Assembly (NCBI GenBank): GCA_018340805.1
Contig: JACMZG010001913.1
Location: 20,072,197 to 20,136,196, forward strand
DNA from: Microvelia longipes
Taxonomy: Eukaryota; Arthropoda; Insecta; Hemiptera; Veliidae
Reading direction: 5' to 3'
DNA: 64,000 nt
This document shows positions 63,601-63,968 of the stretch, one piece after another. The notes beneath the pieces were generated by a model. The model had not been told where the DNA came from. It did not search any database and was given only the letters and a program-made list of their open reading frames with translations. The position numbers were made by a program, and so were the translations under genes. Numbering within the stretch: position 1 is the first letter of the stretch; every line of letters starts with the position of its first letter.

Positions 63601-63968
63601 TCCCATATTGGAAGAAGGACATGAATATCAGTATTTATGATAGAAATAAAAATCAGCAATGCTAAGGAAAAAATATCAGTCCACTTATGGAGTGGACCTA
63701 TCAGAGCATTAGTCTTGTACTACAAGTTCACCACTCCAATACTCTAATAACTCAACAAACCAATCTTTTTAAATAAGTTCTCTTCTCTGTAGTTGATTAA
63801 TGCTTACCTATCTAACTGAATTTGTACATAATACAAGTATTTAAATATACAAACATCATTTAATATTTACCTGAATCCAAAATTTCAGAGGCAGTGTAGG
63901 TGGAAGAAAATCAACAAAAGGGAGATCAAAAGAGAAATCGAATAATTCACCACAAAATGCTATGTATG
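1..63968 (-). CDS. tweek: Tweek/BLTP1 (KIAA1109) ortholog, internal portion, 25 exons
   Basis: Twenty-five minus-strand exons join in phase into one open frame of about 3,650 nt (about 1,217 residues), incomplete at both window edges. Every internal junction has an AG acceptor and a GT donor. The translation contains segments I recognise from the BLTP1/KIAA1109/Tweek family: PQADITTPEKEEILLSP, ENIFGDDQ, NVSITMHDIQAHLVK, LRGHAMFSD and SPLLM. Known of the family: a roughly 5,000-residue protein anchored in the ER by its N-terminus. It forms a long hydrophobic groove that moves phospholipid between membranes at contact sites; the fly gene is needed for synaptic vesicle endocytosis. Inferred: the segment here is the N-terminal third of the groove-forming region. 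Introns range from about 80 bp to 14.8 kb, inflated by mobile DNA. No in-frame stop interrupts the joined exons, so the locus looks functional. Promoter, start codon and stop codon lie outside the window. Confidence 0.93.
487..887. mobile_element. Tc1/mariner-type MITE, copy 1
   Basis: A 401-bp element with inverted termini beginning CAGTCTATCGTTTA, flanked on both sides by TA, the duplication made by Tc1/mariner transposases. It has no coding capacity. It is in opposite orientation to the copy at 19765, and its interior matches the two half-copies at 3740 and near 17545. The rest of this intron (122-1697) is AT-rich with a LINE-like 3' tail near 1540-1650 (AATAAA followed by TTTATT repeats) and nothing else I recognise. 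Confidence 0.88.
1698..1769 (-). CDS. tweek: tweek exon 24
   Basis: One base completes Arg, then FIDGVTPTLAMLHPVTILN and EVHL; two bases over before GTATTG. The join with exon 23 (LESLQ-R-FIDGVTPTLA.LHP) reproduces a conserved family run. Confidence 0.92.
1810..2045 (+). mobile_element. tRNA-derived SINE, copy 1
   Basis: A tRNA-like head (GCCTCCGTGGCCGTG...) carries an A-box-like TGGCCGTGATCG and a B box GGTTCGCAGCC, followed by an unrelated body and a TTTTATTTT tail. Both sides carry the 11-bp duplication AAACAAAGTAA (1799-1809 and 2046-2056), proving insertion by target-primed retroposition. A second copy is at 42778. Confidence 0.9.
2492..2612 (-). CDS. tweek: tweek exon 23
   Basis: Two bases complete an Arg codon, then QSEELLSVRNDTGTRTTVVV, KLKGDIDIMITPLALESLQ. 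It ends two bases into a codon before GTATTG. The TPLALESLQR segment, continued by exon 24, is conserved. Confidence 0.92.
2647..3036. repeat. Foldback repeat with arms of about 110 bp
   Basis: The segment 2647-2756 is closely matched by the reverse complement of about 2928-3036, with some 170 bp between. The outer arm end carries GGCACTGATGATG...GTTGAAAGC, a motif shared with 28572, 30846 and 41776. No ORF of note. It may be two opposed 3' ends of a Penelope-like or other retroelement. Confidence 0.7.
3177..3359 (-). CDS. tweek: tweek exon 22
   Basis: Two bases complete a Gly codon from exon 21 across a 14.8-kb intron, then SDLVPKFETQVEGFTSLKM, VNRLRSDGFASPPHSIGKT and PYSWDFMLSETC. Donor A|GTAAGT leaves one base. 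The phase match across the satellite-bearing intron argues that the two flanks are correctly linked. Confidence 0.88.
3740..4000. mobile_element. Left part of a split Tc1/mariner-type MITE (copy 2)
   Basis: Starts CAGTCTATCGTTTAG and follows the copy at 19765 for about 260 bp, then breaks at a poly-A run. The other end of the same element type appears at about 17546-17641, in the matching orientation, followed by TA. The left duplication is CA rather than TA, one substitution. The 13.5 kb between holds satellite DNA. Confidence 0.8.
4001..4276. repeat. Diverged leading edge of satellite A
   Basis: Begins TCCGTCAAAGTGCTTG directly after the MITE break. It contains the first recognisable but mutated GC boxes (CTCGCTTCAATAGCC near 4107, CTCGCTACGC near 4191). 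It shares TATAAGGGTTTC with the far end of the block near 17505. Confidence 0.6.
4277..9960. repeat. Satellite A: dimeric tandem array with GCTCGCTTCGCTCGC boxes
   Basis: About 70 monomers of some 80 bp. Each has the GC-rich box GGCTCGCTTCGCTCGCC, separated by AT-rich spacers of two alternating kinds. One starts TTTATGTGCTTGTTTGTC, the other TTTTTGTATATGTTTATC. The true period is therefore a dimer of about 160-166 bp (boxes before the first spacer type at 5187, 5346, 5510, 5676, 5842). Copies are most alike from 4850 to 9400 and decay toward both ends. The box is itself a direct repeat GCTCGC-TTC-GCTCGC and is far more GC-rich than its surroundings. Short open frames here are artefacts of the repeat. 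Confidence 0.95.
9961..16270. repeat. Garbled zone mixing satellite A (mostly inverted) and satellite B
   Basis: Sequence quality changes abruptly. Fragments of satellite A persist in reverse orientation (GCGAGCCGAAGCGAGCCC near 10256; recognisable spacer order at 12780-12960). Satellite B fragments appear from about 13600 (GGCCCGGAAAGTGC near 14050, AAAAAGCGATGC near 15202). Several places read as a superposition of the two, such as AAAGGCGAGCGGGACAAG near 13681. No credible gene was found; the open frames are short and unsupported. Confidence 0.7.
16271..17341. repeat. Satellite B: 288-bp tandem repeat, about 3.7 clean copies
   Basis: Unit starts at the GGGGGGGACAAGC run occur near 16338, 16625, 16914 and 17202, a period of 287-289 bp. 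Units are nearly identical and contain a Z-prone GCGCGTGCGCG stretch, a poly-G run and a poly-T run. Open frames of about 105 codons crossing the units are by-products of the repeat. Confidence 0.93.
17342..17545. mobile_element. Terminal segment of the inserted block, ending in a perfect hairpin
   Basis: Unique sequence following satellite B. It contains ACCAAATTTCAACTTCC and a CGGACAGACAGACG stretch, a combination I associate with dispersed invertebrate repeats. Near its end is a 13-bp perfect stem (GGGTTTCGAAGAT, one loop base, then its complement) at 17510-17536, followed by CTAAAAATAG and MITE sequence. The TC start at 4001 after A, and the near-terminal hairpin before a T, resemble Helitron ends, but no Rep/helicase gene is present. 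Confidence 0.5.
17546..17641. mobile_element. Right part of the split Tc1/mariner-type MITE (copy 2)
   Basis: Matches the last 95 bp of the intact MITE copies, ending ...ACGATAGACTG followed by TA at 17642-17643. About 40 bp present in intact copies between the two parts is missing here. Confidence 0.78.
18206..18308 (-). CDS. tweek: tweek exon 21
   Basis: Phase 0 after gtttAG, one base over at a consensus donor G|GTAAG. Reads ATCTNWSQSAFPSGTDAFTL and PLFNKTDDGKLVYI. It precedes the 14.8-kb intron that holds the satellite arrays. Confidence 0.88.
18309..18628. other. Intron with nothing recognised
   Basis: A 320-bp AT-rich intron between exons 20 and 21; no repeat or gene signal seen. Confidence 0.7.
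18629..18805 (-). CDS. tweek: tweek exon 20
   Basis: Fifty-nine codons, phase 0 both ends; acceptor tttacAG, donor CAG|GTATTT. Reads EGLTVLLDSSDTHSVSSTSF, ISAVSSQEDLTMVNLHMQV and NKPIVDSPLLMTTYINHLSQ. The AVSSQEDLT.VNLH and DSPLLM elements are clearly of the BLTP1 family. Confidence 0.93.
19060..19222 (+). repeat. Dispersed repeat family D, 3' fragment
   Basis: Contains the family signature GGGAGCTATGATGATAG, then AACTTTGTAAAAAC, AGGAGGTCTT and a GAGAAAAAGTAAAA end. Other copies of this family lie at 20608, 28815, 38697, 40985, 44518 and 61345. Confidence 0.75.
19765..20155. mobile_element. Tc1/mariner-type MITE, copy 3
   Basis: A 391-bp intact copy with CAGTCTATCG termini and TA on both sides (19763-19764 and 20156-20157). 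No transposase. It serves as the reference for the split copy at 3740/17641. Confidence 0.88.
20401..20594 (+). CDS. Possible exon-like open frame of unknown identity
   Basis: A frame starting after a possible acceptor ctattAG reads DWLIAEFSRELKFYSPNWF, then EEAKLIFTEFSNKLSYEVAN and ends KVTCKQVCLKNKVILQ-stop. Its composition is protein-like (balanced charge, aromatic residues), unlike the surrounding AT-rich noise, but I do not recognise the family. It ends just before a dispersed repeat that carries an aldo-keto-reductase exon on the same strand. It may be a remnant exon or a transposon fragment. Confidence 0.3.
20608..21512 (+). repeat. Dispersed repeat family D, long copy containing a foreign exon
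   Basis: Starts GGTACAGGGTACCTCAG and ends in the family's ACCTATCG...AAGTAAAA region. It parallels the copy at 28815-29430 except for an extra stretch of about 150 bp at roughly 20890-21040. That stretch contains an aldo-keto-reductase exon with intron borders. No transposition protein is encoded. Confidence 0.7.
20923..21006 (+). CDS. Isolated aldo-keto reductase exon
   Basis: An 84-bp exon with acceptor tttttAG and donor G|GTATGTT reads VGTYTIRGNYNVLYTALDT then ALKAGYRSI, with a split codon G|(AC) expected to give Asp. This matches the N-terminal part of the aldo-keto reductase barrel (GTY.IRG...V..ALDAALKAGYRSIDTA), where that Asp is a catalytic residue. Phase in is 2 and phase out 1. 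The flanking exons that a working gene would need are not visible within the intron. It is either a captured exon inside repeat D or a remnant of a nested gene. On the opposite strand from tweek. Confidence 0.72.
21843..22043 (-). CDS. tweek: tweek exon 19
   Basis: Sixty-seven codons, phase 0 both ends. The acceptor is taken as aatgcAG|ACTACAG, because the AG seven bases further in would shift the frame into a stop. Reads TTVLFVKIKFVLKCNGHPFA, LDSYVLLDKIIWFCTLVQF and NVGRCGPIFHRAS. Hydrophobic strands alternate with short loops, as expected for the groove. Confidence 0.87.
22335..22901. mobile_element. TIR element of 0.57 kb with 8-bp duplication, copy 1
   Basis: Termini of about 31 bp beginning CTTAGAATA and reading on through TACTATATATAGAAGGAGC; flanked by the perfect 8-bp duplication TTCCCTGC (22327-22334 and 22902-22909). 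Sub-terminal inverted similarity extends the foldback to about 100 bp per side. No coding capacity. An 8-bp duplication fits hAT, P or Merlin-type transposases; the superfamily is undetermined. Confidence 0.9.
22965..23130 (-). mobile_element. tRNA-like SINE fragment or tRNA pseudogene
   Basis: On the minus strand, 23128 down to 23058 reads GTCCCTGTGGTGTAATGATT followed by a B box GGTTTCAATCC, resembling a tRNA-Glu-type head with mismatched acceptor arms. A non-tRNA body follows to about 22965. I judge it a SINE relic rather than a working tRNA gene. Confidence 0.55.
23936..24116. repeat. Minisatellite, about 62-bp unit, 3 copies
   Basis: Units run GGTCACCGATAGAAGACC ... TTTAGGTCTTCCGTATC. 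Each contains a short hairpin because GAAGACCTAA recurs as its complement TTAGGTCTTC. Flanking parts (GAAGATGCCTC...CAGTGGAAG at about 23880 and 24245) are also repeated, suggesting a retroelement 3' region. Confidence 0.75.
24555..24690 (-). CDS. tweek: tweek exon 18
   Basis: One base plus 45 codons; acceptor tttatAG, donor CAG|GTTAAC. Reads MTGGEDWGGKRFGSDMNIV, SRGCYTNINPRPAHSSDI and EIHYPPDQ. Mostly polar. Assigned by splice sites and by phase with both neighbours. Confidence 0.83.
26120..26757 (-). pseudogene. 5'-truncated LINE, reverse transcriptase C-terminal fragment
   Basis: Two overlapping frames on the minus strand together read as the tail of a non-LTR reverse transcriptase: RDLGIIMDSKLNFTEHI, then LKSLYCSFVRSKLEFSSVVW and, after a frameshift near 26550, IEKIERVQNKFLRYASFK. 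The DLG...D..L.F..HI and R..LE..S..W patterns are typical of Jockey/CR1-like families. The upstream junction is AT-rich simple sequence at 26760-26800. Confidence 0.82.
27158..27693. mobile_element. TIR element of 0.54 kb with 8-bp duplication, copy 2
   Basis: Same family as 22335-22901 but inverted. Termini CTTAGAATAATAC... and its complement, with the perfect 8-bp duplication CAGCCCAA (27150-27157 and 27694-27701). Non-coding. Confidence 0.92.
27711..27930. mobile_element. Small MITE
   Basis: A 220-bp segment with termini ATGTATAAGGTGATTC and its complement. It lies 10 bp beyond the target duplication of the preceding element. No clear target duplication of its own. Confidence 0.6.
28440..28620 (+). 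repeat. Retroelement-like 3' end with CTGATGA...GAAA motif
   Basis: A T-rich stretch leads into TTAGGCACTGATGATGACC and then TTGGTTGAAAGCTGG. The same arrangement occurs at about 2996 and 30842. It probably marks the end of a Penelope-like or other retroelement. Confidence 0.5.
28815..29430 (+). repeat. Dispersed repeat family D, full-length-like copy
   Basis: Starts GGTACAGGGTACCTCAA and includes CACCTATCCAGGTTCTGAC, GGGAGCTATGATAATA and ACTCAGAAGGCC. It ends TATAAATGAGGAAAAATAAA. It lacks the aldo-keto-reductase insertion seen at 20890-21040. Confidence 0.75.
30472..30596 (-). CDS. tweek: tweek exon 17
   Basis: Starts GSESEQSLQDRTQSITSETH, then PEAFFSAEEGLASRSSSLRR. Two donors are possible. 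TCA|GTTAGT is chosen because it leaves two bases that match the phase of exon 18; the alternative TTA|GTATCT, four bases further downstream, leaves phase 0 and breaks the frame. The acceptor is the second AG of AGAG, since only that frame gives the FFSAEE segment. Confidence 0.83.
31068..31194 (-). CDS. tweek: tweek exon 16
   Basis: One base finishes an Arg codon, then NVLMVDSDGNQPKSSISDSK and LAVEYFNSTAQQYSALVNS. Donor CAG|GTATTG, phase 0. The DSKLAV.YFN stretch supports the family assignment. Confidence 0.87.
31360..31537. mobile_element. Foldback MITE (family M), intact copy
   Basis: A 178-bp palindromic element. Arms of about 47 bp run from TATAATGTAACACACGG through CAGTTGACAATGTGGG and back. 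Related degenerate copies lie at about 41219-41385 and, as a half, at 48210-48310. Confidence 0.75.
31785..32250. repeat. AT-rich intron stretch with (AT)n microsatellite
   Basis: Contains a TA/AT dinucleotide run at about 32200-32247. Near 31785 is a short TTGTACTCCACCATTCC repeat also seen at 33187. Nothing coding. Confidence 0.7.
32845..32964 (-). CDS. tweek: tweek exon 15
   Basis: One base finishes a Ser codon after tttttAG, then RSVVNNNGSNGGKEVPYSR, LVDTSPTVPDSDSTNLTD and KL. It ends two bases into a codon before GTGACA. PYSRLVD is the conserved core. Confidence 0.87.
33187..33272. repeat. Short MITE-like inverted repeat fragment
   Basis: TGTACTCCGCCATGCC near the left and GGCCATGGAGTATT at the right form imperfect inverted ends. 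The left end recurs at 31785. No coding content. Confidence 0.4.
33954..35456 (-). pseudogene. LINE ORF2, reverse transcriptase core and C-terminus
   Basis: Contains ENQNGFRAGRGCIDGIF, VIFVDFQRAFDNV (motif A, with the first catalytic Asp), TGVLQGDPASGTLYQI (motif B) and LSYADDDAIVS (motif C, catalytic Asp pair). Next come TVNTSKTKVMVF and FSYLGIPFSSSG, then a thumb and C-terminal extension. The catalytic residues are intact, but the protein is cut off from its endonuclease by upstream frameshifts and ends early in its C-terminal Cys/His-type region. Confidence 0.9.
35437..36261 (-). pseudogene. LINE ORF2, linker and reverse transcriptase start
   Basis: Lysine-rich linker, then the first RT motifs: LKANKAPGPDEIPNEFLKNA, followed by ANLILIHKKGDPKNPETI. 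The normal continuation is lost at a frameshift near 35445. Confidence 0.85.
36222..37094 (-). pseudogene. LINE ORF2, endonuclease part
   Basis: Apurinic-type endonuclease: MWNCDGFNNF at the start, DIICLVETWL with the catalytic Glu, LLGDYNARIG, FFVINGRSPGDYP and TSIIDLAWFN. The terminal motif, normally SDH, reads TNH (VETNHYIIVL), which would remove the catalytic Asp. The frame is lost near 36240, where it overlaps the next segment by about 40 bp, indicating a one- or two-base indel. Confidence 0.82.
37121..38074 (-). CDS. LINE ORF1 protein, 317 residues
   Basis: Role inferred: RNA-binding, coiled-coil nucleocapsid-like protein of a LINE. Residues about 15-85 have heptad-like polar content (NNLDEMKSDTKNDL-type runs, IEAKVNSHETKLNDLMAKV), predicting a trimerising coiled coil. 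After it, RSIVIFNIEDSQEETKNQL begins an RRM-like fold, and WVRRLGLK...RPVLVAF resembles the ORF1 C-terminal domain. The tail is Thr/Gln-rich. The start is the first Met of the frame. It ends 26 bp before ORF2, the usual tight spacing. No zinc knuckle is visible. Confidence 0.82.
   Translation of the reverse strand: MFYIVKNMDEGGITIDSLFNVVKKIADNLDEMKSDTKNDLSTIITRLGETENRINSIEAKVNSHETKLNDLMAKVNSANSGKKLERNQTSERERSIVIFNIEDSQEETKNQLIEEVLSLFKNTMKCNTITIHNLDWVRRLGLKLKEKYNRPVLVAFTTRLMKQEILSLTKNLAQTKYNIENLMTKEEKIERKKIYPYVKYVRDRGIKATMVNDKALINGIFLSYDQLKNAITLPPKTQSEIGKVDDIQTEVDNVQSAIQQAATEFQLASSTTTAQIHHEESSITATMTTENNQKKRKLDGTLDNFLLTTADNVGLKL
38697..38820 (-). repeat. Dispersed repeat family D, 3' fragment
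   Basis: Complement of the family end: ATAGGTATATAGGAAAAGT, then TGAAACTGGGATTTCACC and ACTTAGGAGG. Confidence 0.7.
38990..39290. repeat. Minisatellite, 29-bp unit, about 9 copies
   Basis: Unit GGATGAGCGTAGCAAATCC followed by AAACTTGTAA, with some truncated units near 39080-39130. The overlapping minus-strand frames of up to 198 codons arise from the repeat (unit length not a multiple of three) and are not genes. The unit resembles the 5' part of repeat D (GGATGAGTGTAGGGAATC near 45112). Confidence 0.9.
40101..40354 (-). CDS. tweek: tweek exon 14
   Basis: The longest exon here, 254 nt. Phase 0 after gttgaAG, two bases over before GTATCA. Begins VPKDDVSIGSNKVERSKSV; the rest is Ser/Pro/Thr-rich (RKVDTPSPVPLVRGPINSV, SQQPPLLRRFSYTPS). 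It looks like a disordered, probably phosphorylatable linker. Assignment rests on splice signals and phase rather than strong conservation. Confidence 0.8.
40985..41215 (-). repeat. Dispersed repeat family D, 3' fragment
   Basis: Complement of the family: TAGGTATATAGGAAAAGTA, GTTGTCTGTCTGTATGTGAG and TTATTATCGTAGCTCC. Confidence 0.72.
41219..41385. mobile_element. Foldback MITE (family M), diverged copy
   Basis: Shares AAAATAATGTGAGG, CCAATAAGGTTAGTCC and the opposing CTTCATTGGTTTCTGAAC with 31360-31537. Ends adjacent to exon 13. Confidence 0.6.
41425..41584 (-). CDS. tweek: tweek exon 13
   Basis: One base completes an Arg codon after ttttttAG, then VNEKGKDPGYGQSILHENQ, LVFHTPPYNRQEISLYD and VVGSRPTSTTQHTTFTK. 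Donor AAG|GTAGGT, phase 0. Polar, low-hydrophobicity content suggests a loop outside the lipid groove. Confidence 0.85.
41650..41840. repeat. Foldback repeat with central (AT)n
   Basis: Left arm CTAGGCTTTCAACGAAAAAT...CATCATCAG and right arm GATGATGACTGATTTTT...AAGCTTGGCTTTATTT are imperfect inverted copies around an AT run at 41729-41768. Confidence 0.65.
42267..42446 (-). CDS. tweek: tweek exon 12
   Basis: One base finishes an Arg codon, then YLKEHDEKTRRLWLLWPGD and GRCGCIGGCSFFGNN. It ends two bases into a codon before GTAATT. The HD.KT.RLW.LW and CGC.GGC.FFG motifs are family hallmarks; the cysteine cluster is a striking local feature. Confidence 0.93.
42613..42692. repeat. (AT)n microsatellite
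   Basis: About 75 bp of uninterrupted TA dinucleotides. Confidence 0.95.
42778..43022 (+). mobile_element. tRNA-derived SINE, copy 2
   Basis: Same family as 1810-2045: tRNA-like head with GGTTCGCAGCCCGGGC, body and TTTTATTTT tail. It has an 11-bp duplication GATGATCATCT on both sides (42767-42777 and 43023-43033). Confidence 0.9.
43950..44265. repeat. Long palindrome (foldback element) with poly-C tract
   Basis: Arms of more than 100 bp: ATCAAAGAATCAGCTACCG on the left and CGGTAGCTGATTCTTTGAT on the right. The inner palindrome is CTTCTAGTCTCA/TGAGACTAGAAG. A 13-base C run at 44150-44162 faces a GGCGGGGC in the left arm. The right arm contains TTGATGATGG...GACGAAACC. Unstable or retroelement-end-like structure; non-coding. 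Confidence 0.8.
44518..45180 (-). repeat. Dispersed repeat family D, full-length-like copy
   Basis: Complement of 28815-29430. Runs from a GTATAAAGTAAAAGTATTG end to CCGAGGTACCCCAAACC at the other. A second partial start unit (GAGGTACCCCAAACCC) follows at 45190-45312, so the outer end is tandemly duplicated. Confidence 0.72.
45343..46230. mobile_element. Non-autonomous hAT-type element
   Basis: Left end CAGCCCTTCCGCACCCTTGG, right end the complement of CAGCGTTTCCCAACCTTTTA. These CAG...-ended termini are typical of hAT transposons. Flanking octamers TTCTAGTG and GTCTAGCG agree at 6 of 8 positions. The interior is AT-rich, with no transposase frame. Confidence 0.78.
46508..46662 (-). CDS. tweek: tweek exon 11
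   Basis: Acceptor tttcAG, phase 0 in, two bases over at the donor GTTGGT. Begins ACPIRFSTCNLHGNQVKSGL, continues TGVIPCIQVKQMI and ends in a Ser/Asn-rich stretch. CP.R...CNLHG is conserved in BLTP1. Confidence 0.9.
46882..47640. repeat. Purine-rich minisatellite, 31-bp unit, about 24 copies
   Basis: Units of TGAGGAAAAGTTGAGGAAAG followed by GTGAGGAACAA. One strand is almost pure purine over 750 bp. Three overlapping minus-strand frames of 225-266 codons (repeating FPQLFLIVPHLSS-like words) exist only because the unit lacks stops; they are not supported as genes. Long homopurine tracts can form triplex DNA. Confidence 0.95.
47822..47921 (-). CDS. tweek: tweek exon 10
   Basis: One base completes an Arg codon, then CPPPDQIKYRMVRVCVDAL and DLYILESGTAINFW; donor TGG|GTAATT, phase 0. 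The KYRMVR..VDA.D....ESG.A.N pattern is a clear family match. Confidence 0.93.
48210..48310. mobile_element. Foldback MITE (family M), half copy
   Basis: ATCAGTTGACAGCGAGG then CCAATAAAGTTAACCTG match one arm and the centre of 31360-31537. Confidence 0.5.
48698..48846 (-). CDS. tweek: tweek exon 9
   Basis: Starts in phase 0 with MYHVVSSLEALFLLSIDSEN after ttccAG. It ends two bases into a codon before GTACCA. It carries a cysteine and proline-rich loop (PPKAPPPCHHNNIPIDCPES) matching the position of a variable loop in the family. Confidence 0.88.
48940..49032 (+). repeat. LINE-like 3' tail
   Basis: Contains CCATGGCAATAAAAGTATTT followed by TTGAATTTGAATTTGA. A polyadenylation signal plus short tandem tail is typical of a truncated non-LTR element. 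Confidence 0.45.
49430..50745. repeat. Tandem array, 113-bp unit, about 11-12 copies
   Basis: Unit starts ACCAACCTGGATATTAACTC at 49561 and 49674 (113 bp apart). Each unit holds two related halves (TTTACCAACCTGGATATTAA and TTTACTAACCTGGATTTAAA), suggesting an older ancestral half-unit of about 55 bp. The last two copies carry a shared variant (ACTAACCTCAATATTAAC), a sign of local homogenisation. Non-coding. Confidence 0.95.
51226..51508. repeat. Near-perfect 280-bp palindrome (foldback element)
   Basis: Arms of about 125-140 bp starting AGACTTCAATCC (left) and GGATTGAAGTCT (right), meeting around AAATTAATAAAATTTTATTA at 51355-51375. Inner words include CAGGGATCCTGAGCTTC and its complement. 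No coding capacity. Confidence 0.88.
51722..51841 (-). CDS. tweek: tweek exon 8
   Basis: Forty codons in phase 0, acceptor tttgcAG, donor CAG|GTCAAT. Reads LRGHAMFSDEGRCLDDETL, then EYAWLLELQLGKLSGRMT and MPQ. LRGHAMFSD and TLEYAWL are conserved BLTP1 signatures. Confidence 0.95.
52562..53265. mobile_element. Non-autonomous hAT element, 0.7 kb
   Basis: Left end CAGGCCTGGGCAAACTTTTC, right end the complement of CAAGCCTGGGCAATCTACG. Flanked by the perfect 8-bp duplication ATTTAGAT (52554-52561 and 53266-53273). The terminal phrase CCTGGGCAAAC with adjacent GGGCC is a familiar hAT signature. The interior is AT-rich with no transposase. It ends 54 bp short of exon 7. Confidence 0.93.
53320..53517 (-). 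CDS. tweek: tweek exon 7
   Basis: Sixty-six codons, phase 0 both ends; acceptor tttcAG, donor CAG|GTTGGT. Encodes NCSDREPPCPLILVDRFGF, then EMKKSYRETLLQLVLSPAVL, ending HLTLSGLQ. It follows exon 6 directly in the family order (AHLVK then NC..DPPCP), which shows that the 5.3-kb intron between them hides no further conserved exon. Confidence 0.95.
53968..54340 (-). pseudogene. Possible LINE C-terminal fragment
   Basis: Minus-strand frame contains PPSMCQTGYTAITVQLTLLD, resembling the P.C..C....TV.H.L.eC motif near the end of Jockey-type ORF2 proteins, with stops and substitutions. Adjacent sequence upstream (RIPHLLTGKEEERW) fits the preceding H-rich region loosely. Weak evidence. Confidence 0.4.
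55040..55200 (-). repeat. 3' LTR of the BEL/Pao element
   Basis: Preceded, in element orientation, by a short purine-rich GGCGGAG that may be the polypurine tract. Ends at the CAAAC duplication. Confidence 0.9.
55205..55400 (-). pseudogene. BEL/Pao integrase C-terminal end
   Basis: Minus-strand frame reads KWTLGKIEELQKGRDGEIQS, VVRFEKSLLTRPVTKIHPL then YPVRRSVANL, running into the LTR. The (W)xLGKI.E...G.DG..R.V...... RP..KI.PL pattern is the standard end of BEL/Pao Pol. A T-run at 55372-55386 has shifted the upstream part (VGEVVHVTEKK) into another frame. Confidence 0.85.
55698..56915 (-). pseudogene. BEL/Pao zinc knuckles and aspartic protease, 405 residues
   Basis: Residues about 8-75 carry Cys/His clusters (CRYCKAEHWSDEC, CFICLKDSHSARSC, CVHCKRHSHHHRSLC). 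From about residue 140, RRCIFDSGSQRCYVTAKL is the protease active-site region (DSG) and DIDLLVGNDYYFEFM its later conserved part (DLLIG-type). After that the frame turns into Lys/Asn-rich sequence with no RT motif; the internal deletion begins about here. The open frame extends further upstream than the annotated Met. Confidence 0.87.
57042..57524 (-). pseudogene. BEL/Pao Gag capsid part, 160 residues
   Basis: Begins LPKFNG-like (here MPTFNGDRLKWLEFWERFES), then KIDKFSYLKQLLVTDAARSI and NYDSAILILKNRYSN: the conserved retrotransposon Gag (DUF1759-type) core. It ends at an in-frame TAA; the downstream frame at 56915 is the same frame, so one nonsense codon separates the two. Confidence 0.88.
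57559..58002 (-). pseudogene. BEL/Pao Gag N-terminal part, 147 residues
   Basis: Starts MSMASTTVGTTRRVLGPIKQ and is rich in charged helical content (LNNRLETFNKFVNDLEKL), typical of Gag amino termini in this group. The frame is lost near 57550 by an indel; the following Gag frame is shifted by one base. Confidence 0.75.
58127..58146 (-). promoter_or_regulatory. Putative tRNA primer-binding site
   Basis: Directly after the 5' LTR, element strand reads TGGTAGCAAGAGCGCTGG. TGG pairs with the CCA end of a tRNA; I cannot name the tRNA with confidence. Confidence 0.55.
58147..58310 (-). repeat. 5' LTR of the BEL/Pao element
   Basis: Nearly identical to 55040-55200 (a few single-base indels), indicating a fairly recent insertion. 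Unusually short for the superfamily. Confidence 0.9.
58799..59002 (-). CDS. tweek: tweek exon 6
   Basis: Sixty-eight codons, phase 0 both ends; acceptor gccCAG, donor AAG|GTTAG. Begins ENIFGDDQNFTDMNQSPELY, passes through a serine-rich linker (PGSSSSAKDSLADDSS), then gives FDPRTYRPLNVNVSITMHD and IQAHLVK, a highly conserved family stretch. The intron after it carries the nested BEL/Pao element. Confidence 0.95.
59003..60877. other. Intron between exons 5 and 6
   Basis: AT-rich, 1.9 kb. The only thing recognised is a plus-strand LINE-like 3' end (see 59590-59850). No other gene or structured repeat seen. Confidence 0.6.
59590..59850 (+). pseudogene. Probable LINE 3' end fragment
   Basis: Plus-strand frame reads GIELNNKLPISTKALNFKNA before a stop, resembling the W..LP..I......F K..L tail of non-LTR ORF2 proteins. 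It is followed by AATAAAGACTTTATTTATT. Confidence 0.5.
60878..60997 (-). CDS. tweek: tweek exon 5
   Basis: Forty codons, phase 0 to phase 0, acceptor ttttAG and donor AAG|GTGACT. Reads EELKFDPTTLEPDEVSLE then LEVGPSQLLIYGSWLIGF and VHLK. The LEVGPS..L.YG pattern followed by ENIFG in the next exon is characteristic of BLTP1. Confidence 0.92.
61345..61575 (+). repeat. Dispersed repeat family D, 3' fragment
   Basis: CACAGGGAGCTACAATAATA, ACAGACAGACCAACAACTTC, AGAGAGGTCTTAAAAACACC and ATACCTATGGTATTAAAGAG all match the family. Confidence 0.75.
61734..61805 (-). CDS. tweek: tweek exon 4
   Basis: Exactly 24 codons in phase 0 on both sides, reading RVSGVFDLFCVAKVRRAGDS then LSVK. The acceptor must be the first AG of the AGAG run, because the next one opens a frame that stops after a few codons. 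The intron to exon 3 is only 82 bp, the shortest in the window. Confidence 0.85.
61888..62080 (-). CDS. tweek: tweek exon 3
   Basis: Acceptor gtacAG, donor CAG|GTAATC. One base completes the codon left by exon 2, giving HCHP-N-DGWLDCWSVPIVALS, then YIYHPMPPLGP and PQADITTPEKEEILLSP. These are among the clearest BLTP1-family segments in the window. Ends in phase 0. Confidence 0.95.
62081..63127. other. Intron between exons 2 and 3
   Basis: Contains a short LINE-like tail near 62625-62690 (AACAAATAAAGG) and the 25-bp minisatellite at 62975-63077. Otherwise featureless. Confidence 0.6.
62975..63077. repeat. Minisatellite, 25-bp unit, 4 copies
   Basis: GATTAGAAATCAGATTGATT followed by TCTAA, repeated four times with single substitutions. 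The unit is itself partly self-complementary (AGAAATCA/TGATTTCT). It ends just 3' of exon 2. Confidence 0.92.
63128..63291 (-). CDS. tweek: tweek exon 2
   Basis: Starts in phase 0 after gttAG and ends with two bases of a split codon before GTATGT. It encodes GESMDLSVYLPEIYTSRSTL, then LNLHANAKLLGRDGK, ending in KKWRNHCHP. The join to exon 1 gives FWIQ-GESMDLS without a frame change. Confidence 0.9.
63292..63870. other. Intron with nothing recognised
   Basis: A 579-bp AT-rich intron between exons 1 and 2. No repeat or coding signal. Confidence 0.65.
63871..63968 (-). CDS. tweek: tweek exon 1 of the window
   Basis: The acceptor reads ttaacAG and the donor CAG|GTAAAT. The exon takes two bases to finish a split codon and ends in phase 0. 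It reads AYIAFCGELFDFSFDLPF followed by VDFLPPTLPLKFWIQ, a strongly hydrophobic stretch typical of the lipid-groove strands. The upstream exon lies beyond the right edge of the window. Confidence 0.9.
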